A DNA stretch of 20,093 nt from an uncultured Collinsella sp. (GTDB taxonomy: Bacteria > Actinomycetota > Coriobacteriia > Coriobacteriales > Coriobacteriaceae), in NCBI GenBank assembly GCA_900755685.1, contig CAAEHI010000010.1, forward strand, positions 1 through 20,093. Reading direction: 5' to 3'. The notes beneath the pieces are model-generated. The model made no database searches, was not told where the DNA came from, and saw only the letters and a list, made by a program, of their open reading frames with translations. Both the position numbers and the translations under genes were made by a program. Positions 15,990 to 20,093 of the stretch are shown here, piece by piece. Position 1 is the stretch's first letter, and every line of letters begins with the position of its first letter.

Positions 15990-17204
15990 ATGACGGCGGC
16001 ATCCAACAATTCAATGCAACTTGAGGGAAAAACGATCCTGCTGGGCATTACCGGCGGGGACGCCGCCTATAAGTCGTGCAATATCGTGCGCCTGCTGCAA
16101 AAGCGCGGCGCGCGCGTCAAGGTCGTTATGAGCGAGCATGCCACCGAGTTTGTCGGCCCGCTCACCTTCCGTGCGCTCACCAACGAGCCCGTCGCCGTAG
16201 GCCTGTTCGACGATCCTTCCGACCCCATCCACCACATCTCGCTGGCGCAAGAGCCCGATCTGGTGGTCGTGGCGCCCGCGACGGCCAATATCATCGCCAA
16301 GATGGCCAACGGCATCGCCGACGACCTCATCTCCACCACGCTACTTGCGACGCCGCGACCCATCGTGATCGCACCCGCTATGAACAACGGCATGTGGAAG
16401 GCGCCGGCGACACAGGCCAACATGTCCACGCTGCGCGAGCGCGGTGTCCATGTGGTGGGACCCGGCAGCGGCTACCTTGCCTGCGGCGACGTGGACACGG
16501 GACGCATGAGCGAGCCCGAGGACATCGTCGAGGCTGTCTGCGAGGTGCTCAACCCCGCGCCTCAGGACCTGGCAGGTAAGCGCATCGTGATTACCGCCGG
16601 CCCCACGCACGAGCCGATCGACCCGGTGCGCTTCATTGGCAACCGCTCTTCGGGCAAGATGGGCATCGCCCTGGCGGGGGAGGCCGCTCGCCGCGGTGCT
16701 GCGGTCACGCTCGTGCTGGGACCGACATCGCTCGATGTTCCCCGCGGCGTGGCGTGCGTACGCGTGCAGACCGCCGCAGAGATGCTCCAGGCGGCACTGA
16801 GCGCCTTCCAGACGGCCGATGCGGCCATTTGCGCGGCCGCCGTCGCCGACTACACCCCCGCCGCTCCTGCCGACCATAAGCTCAAAAAGTCCAACGAGCA
16901 CCTGGATCGCATCGAACTAGTCGAGACAGTCGATATCTTGGCCGAGCTCTCTCGCCAAAAGGGAGAGCGGTGCGTGATCGGCTTTGCGGCCGAGACCGAT
17001 AACGTCGTGGAGTACGCGCAGCGCAAGCTTGCGCGCAAGGGTTGCGATGCCATTATCGCCAACGATGTCTCGCGCGCCGATTCGGGCTTTGGAACCGATA
17101 CCAACAAGGCCTGGATCGTGAGCAAAGCGGGCACGCAAGAACTTCCCGTGCTAACAAAACCCCAGCTCGCAGATACAATTTTGGACTTGCTTCAAAATAT
17201 TTAA
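15990..17204 (+). CDS. coaBC: Bifunctional phosphopantothenoylcysteine decarboxylase/phosphopantothenate-cysteine ligase
   Basis: CoaBC performs two coenzyme A steps: ligation of cysteine to 4'-phosphopantothenate, then FMN-dependent decarboxylation. The N-terminal CoaC half has GITGGDAAYKS (19-29), catalytic His82 in HHISLAQEPD, APATANIIAKMANGIADD (95-112), PAMNNGMW (129-136) and Cys165 in GYLACGD. The C-terminal CoaB half has ITAGPTHEPIDPVRFIGNRS (201-220) and the SGKMG segment, and later NDVS. Length 404 is standard. AAGGAAG precedes ATG 15990 by eight bases; a second ATG at 16014 is possible. It is the last protein gene of the long run; no terminator is seen before the tRNA-Pro. Confidence 0.96.
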   Translation: MTAASNNSMQLEGKTILLGITGGDAAYKSCNIVRLLQKRGARVKVVMSEHATEFVGPLTFRALTNEPVAVGLFDDPSDPIHHISLAQEPDLVVVAPATANIIAKMANGIADDLISTTLLATPRPIVIAPAMNNGMWKAPATQANMSTLRERGVHVVGPGSGYLACGDVDTGRMSEPEDIVEAVCEVLNPAPQDLAGKRIVITAGPTHEPIDPVRFIGNRSSGKMGIALAGEAARRGAAVTLVLGPTSLDVPRGVACVRVQTAAEMLQAALSAFQTADAAICAAAVADYTPAAPADHKLKKSNEHLDRIELVETVDILAELSRQKGERCVIGFAAETDNVVEYAQRKLARKGCDAIIANDVSRADSGFGTDTNKAWIVSKAGTQELPVLTKPQLADTILDLLQNI

Positions 17205-17212
17205 AAAAGTTC

Positions 17213-17242
17213 TTGCACAAGGGCAAAGTTTCGGGTTAATAT
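17213..17242 (+). promoter_or_regulatory. Probable promoter of tRNA-Pro
   Basis: TTGCAC (17213-17218) and TAATAT (17237-17242) are 18 bases apart; a second -10-like TATACT overlaps at 17240-17245. Transcription would start near 17250, leaving a leader of about 35 bases before the tRNA. The local AT content contrasts with the genes upstream. Confidence 0.45.
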
Positions 17243-17284
17243 ACTCCCTGTTGCGGGCGAGAGCACAGCAACAAACAAAAGCTT

Positions 17285-17361
<77 letters not shown>

Positions 17362-17370
17362 GAAGTTTAC

Positions 17371-17401
17371 AGGTCAGGCACCTAGTGCCTGACCTTTTTT
17401 T
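17371..17401 (+). terminator. Rho-independent terminator of tRNA-Pro
   Basis: A perfect 11-base-pair stem (AGGTCAGGCAC with GTGCCTGACCT) with a CTA loop is followed by seven T residues. It lies ten bases after the tRNA and would also end any transcript reading through from coaBC. Confidence 0.95.
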
Positions 17402-17404
17402 GTT

Positions 17405-17434
17405 TTAAGCAATTGCTTAATTTTGATTAAGCAA
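17405..17434. repeat. Perfect 16-base palindrome plus a third half-site
   Basis: TTAAGCAATTGCTTAA (17405-17420) is a perfect palindrome, and the same half TTAAGCAA recurs at 17427-17434. It lies directly behind the tRNA-Pro terminator. It could be a protein-binding site or part of an attachment region; no partner repeat of the tRNA 3' end was found in the window. Confidence 0.5.
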
Positions 17435-17446
17435 CAGGGTGCCAAT

Positions 17447-17540
17447 AATCTACCTACGCGATAATCGCCTTTTGCGACTACTTGCGCGTTTTGCACGAGC
17501 TTGAGCCGATTTATTAACGCGATGTGAATCTACATACGCG
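17447..17540. repeat. 14-base direct repeat, 80-base period
   Basis: AATCTACCTACGCG (17447-17460) and AATCTACATACGCG (17527-17540) differ at one base and start 80 bases apart. The intervening DNA is not obviously similar beyond this. Confidence 0.5.
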
Positions 17541-17564
17541 TAGCTGGTATACAGCCGAATACAG

Positions 17565-17632
17565 GCTGTATTTATCGCGGCGATTTACACAGATATAGCG
17601 ACTGTAACGAACAAGCGTGTCGCTGTATTTAT
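17565..17632. repeat. 11-base direct repeat
   Basis: GCTGTATTTAT occurs at 17565-17575 and again at 17622-17632. The first copy is part of the hairpin at 17549-17571. Confidence 0.45.
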
Positions 17633-17831
17633 TCCAGCAGTTCACTTGATCGGTGGACAAGTGGGCTGTTGCAACGATATGCCAAACGGGATGGCCTCTA
17701 TACGAGGACGCAGCAGAGGTAATGACGGGGGAGTGCGACAGGCGCTCTGAGAGCCGCTGTATGACCCCATTTCTCCTCAAACCGAATACCTGTGCTATGA
17801 ACCTCGAATTGTTCGAGTAATCGCCAAAAGA

Positions 17832-17859
17832 AAAGCCCTCGCAGGATTGCGAGGGCTTT
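17832..17859 (-). terminator. Rho-independent terminator (minus strand) of the DUF6273 remnant
   Basis: AAAGCCCTCGCA (17832-17843) and TGCGAGGGCTTT (17848-17859) form a perfect 12-base-pair stem with a four-base loop. Read on the minus strand it is followed by TTTTCTTTTGG, so it works in that direction, 13 bases after the stop of the DUF6273-like frame. Confidence 0.88.
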
Positions 17860-17872
17860 GCGCTAAAAGAGA

Positions 17873-18214
17873 TCAGAAGCAGAAAGCGGGGAGAACATAA
17901 AACGAGTCCGTCGCGCTGTAGCTGTAGCAAATACCGCCGCTTTGAACATAGCGAAAGGATGTGGAGCTGCGCGGTCTCACGGAGCGAGTCCAGTGGCTAT
18001 AGCCTGATGCACCGGAATAGTTCGACCCCGTCACGCCCTTGGATTTGTAGCACTCGTACTGGATGCCGTCGGATTGCATATCCCCGTATACTTCGGTTGC
18101 CGAGAGCAGAAAAACCTTGTCTGTCGTCGCTGAGGGGGCACCGCCCCAGTTACCGCCAACGTTATCGGTTGTCTTTGTGACGGGTTTCACCTTTGACTGG
18201 AAGAACCTCTTGCC
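17873..18214 (-). pseudogene. C-terminal remnant of a DUF6273-type protein
   Basis: The minus-strand frame encodes about 113 residues ending in a segment typical of the C-terminus of DUF6273 domains: DKVFLLSATEVYGD, then HWTRSVRPRSSTSFRYVQSG and a terminal VLPAFCF (family pattern: WLRSP..., F..V...G, GVRPAF). These domains occur in large secreted or phage-like proteins of gut Firmicutes and Coriobacteria; function unknown. The similarity continues upstream of the first possible GTG start (18190) to an in-frame stop at 18215-18217, and no ribosome site precedes it, so the N-terminal part of the protein is missing. The 3' end and terminator are intact. A short expressed protein from GTG 18190 cannot be excluded. 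Confidence 0.65.
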
Positions 18215-18221
18215 TTATTAA
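18193..18221 (+). promoter_or_regulatory. Possible promoter for the exported-protein cassette
   Basis: TTGACT (18193-18198, five of six matches) and TATTAA (18216-18221, four of six) are separated by 17 bases. The start would fall near 18228, giving a leader of about 75 bases before ATG 18304. It overlaps the broken 5' end of the DUF6273 remnant on the other strand. Confidence 0.45.
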
Positions 18222-18274
18222 AGAAATACGCCAAATACAACGGATATAAAGCGGAAGGAGGCGACATCAAGTAA
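18197..18274 (+). pseudogene. Possible C-terminal scrap of an unknown gene
   Basis: A plus-strand frame opens right after a stop at 18194-18196 and reads 25 residues to TAA at 18272, starting LEEPLALLKKYAKY and ending KAEGGDIK. It has no start codon with a ribosome site, but its lysine-rich, helix-like composition resembles real coding sequence rather than random DNA. It may be the end of a gene whose front was lost at the junction with the DUF6273 remnant. It overlaps the proposed promoter, so it may equally be non-coding. Confidence 0.25.
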
Positions 18275-18303
18275 CTATCAAAGGCCAGATTAAGGAGCCA
18301 GCC

Positions 18304-18708
18304 ATGAAGAACTGCCTGCCCTCCATCGTCTCAGCAGCTCTTTGCCTCTCCCTTGTCATGACACCATTTGTGCCCGTTGCGGCAGCCTATGCCGACGATG
18401 GATCTCCCGCCGAGAGCAGCGAAATCTACGTCGGAGACAACTACGACGAAAATTACGATATATCCCTTTTTGAGCGCGGACGCTGCACGGATTCATATTC
18501 CAAGGCGTGGTGCGATTCTCACGGATTTGCAAATAACCGCCCCGTCCCTCACAAGGTCAAGCTGAACGCGAAGGAGAAGGCTTGCCTGCGCGATCTCCAG
18601 CTTGCTGGCACCGCTGAAGTTATCGCCGGTCTCGTGACAACCGGTCCTAGCGGCGGCTTTTTTGCAACCGCAATGACATCGTACCGACTTTTCACTTGCA
18701 TGTTCTGA
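18304..18708 (+). CDS. Sec-exported four-cysteine small protein, function unknown
   Basis: The 134-residue product begins with a clear signal peptide: a Lys2 start, a hydrophobic core at about 5-28, and an Ala-Tyr-Ala cleavage site before Asp31. The mature form, about 104 residues, has an acidic, Tyr/Asp-rich front (31-57), a basic middle (HKVKLNAKEK, 83-92), four cysteines (61, 70, 94, 132) that could form two disulfides, and a hydrophobic Gly-rich tail (AGTAEVIAGLV and GPSGGFFATAM) ending in CMF. ATG 18304 has AAGGAG seven bases upstream. The next gene, 12 bases downstream, is a tiny membrane protein. No family is recognised. Size, export and partner recall bacteriocins with an immunity protein, but that is inference; a secreted surface factor is equally possible. 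The DNA is less GC-rich than the core genes. Confidence 0.8.
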   Translation: MKNCLPSIVSAALCLSLVMTPFVPVAAAYADDGSPAESSEIYVGDNYDENYDISLFERGRCTDSYSKAWCDSHGFANNRPVPHKVKLNAKEKACLRDLQLAGTAEVIAGLVTTGPSGGFFATAMTSYRLFTCMF

Positions 18709-18720
18709 AAGGAAGTTGCC

Positions 18721-18960
18721 ATGTTGTCGCAAAATCAATCGAGATACTTGACCACAATCGGCTTTGCCCTGCTTGCATTACTCTTTGCTAGCGACCTTTT
18801 GCTGAAACCGCCCAAGGAACTCGTTTCGCTTGCCATAGCCTGCATTTCCGCCCTTTACTTTACGGCAACCCTATTCGTCGGACTAAAGGAGAGGAAAAAA
18901 GGCGCAGTCGTTGCATCTGCCGTAGGCGTGATCATAGCCATTGCCTCATTCTTTATCTGA
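18721..18960 (+). CDS. Small three-helix membrane protein, function unknown
   Basis: The 79-residue protein has three predicted membrane helices: about 9-28 (YLTTIGFALLALLFASDLLL), 34-53 (LVSLAIACISALYFTATLF) and 60-79 (GAVVASAVGVIIAIASFFI). The loop between helices 2 and 3 is basic (KERKKG) and so probably cytoplasmic. AAAGGAAG lies six bases before ATG 18721. It follows the exported four-cysteine protein by 12 bases and is probably cotranscribed. Small proteins of this shape serve as immunity proteins for bacteriocins, but also as many other things; there is no motif to decide. No clear terminator follows. Confidence 0.75.
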   Translation: MLSQNQSRYLTTIGFALLALLFASDLLLKPPKELVSLAIACISALYFTATLFVGLKERKKGAVVASAVGVIIAIASFFI

Positions 18961-18972
18961 CACATTGGTGAT

Positions 18973-19308
18973 CTAGGAGCGATATCGTAGGAATACGACC
19001 GGGAGAGCCGGGACCAGATTGCCCGGGTTGCCCGGTCGGCTCGCGCGACGGCGCGGCGGTTCCACAGAAAGCTCTCCGGACTTCACACTGTTTCTGATCG
19101 CATTGTAGACAGCCATCTCGTCTTCGCTGTCGGCGAGCACGCGGTGTGCGTCGTCGTTTTGGATGTCCAGTAAATCTCGAAGGTCCTCCATGCACCAGCG
19201 TCCGAGATCTGGCCATGCGCGTTGCGCGAGCTGATAAGTGTCGATTGCGATGTTGTAGTTAAAGTCCAGGCCAAAGCCGTCCCAGGCAGAACGGCTTTGT
19301 TTCCTTGA
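18973..19308 (-). pseudogene. Remnant of a DnaQ-like (DEDDh) 3'-5' exonuclease
   Basis: The minus-strand frame open from 19308 to the stop at 18973 encodes the C-terminal half of a DnaQ-fold exonuclease: WDGFGLDFNYN, IDTYQLAQRAWPDLGRW, MEDLRDLLDIQNDDAH and HRVLADSEDEMAVYNAI. The HX4D (HRVLAD) is the exo III signature, preceded by the usual DT-L-A-R and L-L-I segments. The N-terminal part with the exo I DXE motif and exo II is absent: an in-frame stop lies at 19309-19311 and the DNA beyond is hairpin sequence. An internal ATG at 19191 has no ribosome site. The frame runs on into a Pro/Arg-rich tail after the domain. A broken gene is by far the best reading. Confidence 0.68.
19272..19299. other. 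Inverted repeat within the exonuclease remnant
   Basis: CAAAGCCGT (19272-19280) pairs with ACGGCTTTG (19291-19299) around ten bases. On the plus strand it is followed by TTTCCTT, so it could act as a weak terminator for the exported-protein cassette, 300 bases away; low certainty. Confidence 0.25.
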
Positions 19309-19330
19309 TTATCAACTTTATCCGGACACT

Positions 19331-19368
19331 TCCCGCATTCATCCGTGTGTGTACGGATGAATGCGGGG
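19331..19368. repeat. Long hairpin, 14-base-pair perfect stem
   Basis: CCCGCATTCATCCG (19332-19345) and CGGATGAATGCGGG (19354-19367) form a perfect stem that can extend by further T:A and G:U pairs around a TGTG core. It lacks a T run. It lies between the broken exonuclease frame and the next hairpin, and may be a second transcription stop or a leftover of a mobile element. Confidence 0.6.
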
Positions 19369-19376
19369 CCCGATAG

Positions 19377-19405
19377 CCCGGCGGCCTGATCGGCAGGCCG
19401 CCGGG
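19377..19405 (-). terminator. GC-rich hairpin after the membrane-anchored protein gene
   Basis: CCCGGCGGCCTG (19377-19388) and CAGGCCGCCGGG (19394-19405) form a perfect 12-base-pair stem with a five-base loop, starting five bases after the stop of the minus-strand gene. No T run follows, so it would be a T-less terminator of the kind common in high-GC actinobacteria; together with the neighbouring hairpin it makes a tandem pair. Confidence 0.6.
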
Positions 19406-19410
19406 AACTC

Positions 19411-19839
19411 TCACTCCTCGATAAAAGCCGGCACCCGGTTAGTCCTGCGCATCTTGAAATCGCCAGTTTCGTGGGAGACGTAGAGAATGCCGTCCATCCC
19501 GTCTCGCGATGCATATGAAAGGTGAACAGAACCGCAATCCGCTCCATCATCGTCGAGAAGATCGAACGAATTCGGATCGCTCGTTGCGGCCAAACGACCA
19601 CTCAGACAAGAGCCATCGCCATTACAGATTTGCCATTCCATGTCTTCGCCTGCAAGAATCGCCATAGACGGCCTGGTCGCGCCATCGTTGACATACATCC
19701 CGTCTATGCCAAAACCGTTCTCAGCGCCATCGATAAACGATTGCTCGGACCTATACCTCGCAAATGATGCACATAGAACCATTGCAAGACAAAGTACAGA
19801 GCCAACAATCGCTATCTTTGCATAGCTCTTGCCTATCAT
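19411..19839 (-). CDS. Membrane-anchored protein next to an ABC transporter, function unknown
   Basis: The 142-residue protein has one N-terminal membrane segment (about 7-27, AKIAIVGSVLCLAMVLCASFA) and an extracytoplasmic domain predicted to be strand-rich, with three cysteines (72, 78, 102) and many Asp/Gly. It lacks a lipobox (the residue before the likely cysteine is Leu). ATG 19839 is chosen because GGGAGG lies eight bases upstream; a GTG at 19848 overlaps that site. The start is one base after the stop of the ABC ATPase gene, so the two are surely cotranscribed. No family is recognised; it may be an accessory or sensor for the transporter. Confidence 0.72.
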   Translation of the reverse strand: MIGKSYAKIAIVGSVLCLAMVLCASFARYRSEQSFIDGAENGFGIDGMYVNDGATRPSMAILAGEDMEWQICNGDGSCLSGRLAATSDPNSFDLLDDDGADCGSVHLSYASRDGMDGILYVSHETGDFKMRRTNRVPAFIEE

Positions 19840-19840
19840 G

Positions 19841-20093
19841 TCATTCACCTCCCTCGTATGTATCGAGGTATTCCTGCTTGAGCGTCTGCGAGGACGACTT
19901 GATCTTTTCCACGAGCGTGCCGGCCTCGATGAAGTAGAACGAGTCGGTGAGGTCTGCCAGGTCGTCGAGCAGATGGCTTGAAATGAGCACGCTTCGTCCC
20001 CGCGCCACCTCGCTGCGCATCGCGTCGCAGGAGGTTTTCCGTTTTCCCGGATCGAGGCCGTTCAGCGGTTCATCGAGGATGAGGTACGGGCAA
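19841..20093 (-). CDS. ABC transporter ATP-binding protein, C-terminal part
   Basis: The last 83 residues of an ABC ATPase are inside the window; the N-terminal part with Walker A lies beyond its right edge. Walker B with the catalytic Glu (YLILDEPLNGLDP), the D-loop and the switch histidine (VLISSHLLDDLADLTD) are visible, followed by a short C-terminal region (FIEAGTLVEKIKSSSQTLKQ). The pattern is that of ABC-2-type exporter ATPases such as those in drug, lantibiotic-immunity or cell-envelope stress operons. The permease is not in the window. The stop is followed after one base by the start of the membrane-anchored protein. Confidence 0.9.
   Translation of the reverse strand, partial: CPYLILDEPLNGLDPGKRKTSCDAMRSEVARGRSVLISSHLLDDLADLTDSFYFIEAGTLVEKIKSSSQTLKQEYLDTYEGGE

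Larger units (their letters stand above)
17404..17831. other. Gene-free, lower-GC stretch with palindromes and repeats
   Basis: About 430 bases with no credible gene. Open frames here lack ribosome sites and family resemblance, including a minus-strand frame of 138 codons that runs through the next terminator. It holds several symmetric elements: a 16-base palindrome at 17405-17420, stem ATACAGCC/GGCTGTAT at 17549-17571, CACTTG/CAAGTG at about 17642-17662, and CTCGAA/TTCGAG at 17803-17817, plus two direct repeats listed separately. It may be decayed mobile or accessory DNA. Confidence 0.6.

Noticed and set aside
17404..17831. CRISPR array from the repeats in this stretch
   Set aside because: Only paired, short repeats of different sequence are present, with no regular spacers and no cas genes.
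17514..17930. 138-codon minus-strand frame in the gene-free stretch
   Set aside because: It reads straight through the strong minus-strand terminator at 17832-17859, overlaps the end of the DUF6273 frame in another phase, and has no ribosome site.
19083..19601. 172-codon minus-strand frame across the hairpins
   Set aside because: It is out of phase with both the membrane-anchored protein and the exonuclease remnant, which each explain their part better.
19411..19839. Lipoprotein signal in the membrane-anchored protein
   Set aside because: The cysteines in the N-terminal segment are preceded by Leu rather than Gly, Ala or Ser, so the lipobox rule is not met.

Overview
The window (about 20 kb) looks like the chromosome of a high-GC, low-complexity-genome actinobacterium of the class Coriobacteriia, most likely Collinsella or a close relative. 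That assignment is inference from base composition, codon use, the run of housekeeping genes (scpAB-rluB-cmk-plsC-ispH-DUF512-der-plsY-gpsA-rpe) and a DUF6273-type remnant; no database search was possible.

Layout. Positions 1-93 hold the 3' half of a tRNA (anticodon GGC, Ala) and its terminator. Positions 125-3134 hold an ABC-F ATPase, a small two-helix membrane protein overlapping its end, and an M50 site-2-type protease. Positions 3219-17204 form one long, tightly packed, co-directional run of 15 genes: chromosome condensation (scpA, scpB), ribosomal RNA modification (rluB-like), nucleotide, phospholipid and isoprenoid synthesis (cmk, plsC-like, ispH, plsY, gpsA), ribosome assembly (der, with a DUF512 radical-SAM/PDZ protein just before it), rpe, a cysteine desulfurase, a Nif3-type protein, a coiled-coil zinc-ribbon protein and coaBC. 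Many junctions are ATGA or short overlaps, so translational coupling is likely. The run ends at a complete tRNA-Pro(GGG) with its own terminator (17285-17401).

Downstream of tRNA-Pro the character changes sharply: lower GC, long non-coding stretches, palindromes, and broken genes. There is a minus-strand C-terminal DUF6273 remnant with an intact terminator, a plus-strand C-terminal scrap, then a two-gene cassette (a Sec-exported four-cysteine small protein followed by a 79-residue three-helix membrane protein), then a minus-strand remnant of a DnaQ-like 3'-5' exonuclease, two large hairpins, and finally a minus-strand pair made of an ABC transporter ATPase (running off the window) and a membrane-anchored protein of unknown function. 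This 2.7-kb tail behaves like a turnover hotspot behind a tRNA gene. The exported-protein/membrane-protein cassette is the best candidate in the window for something undescribed; a bacteriocin/immunity or toxin/immunity role is only a hypothesis.
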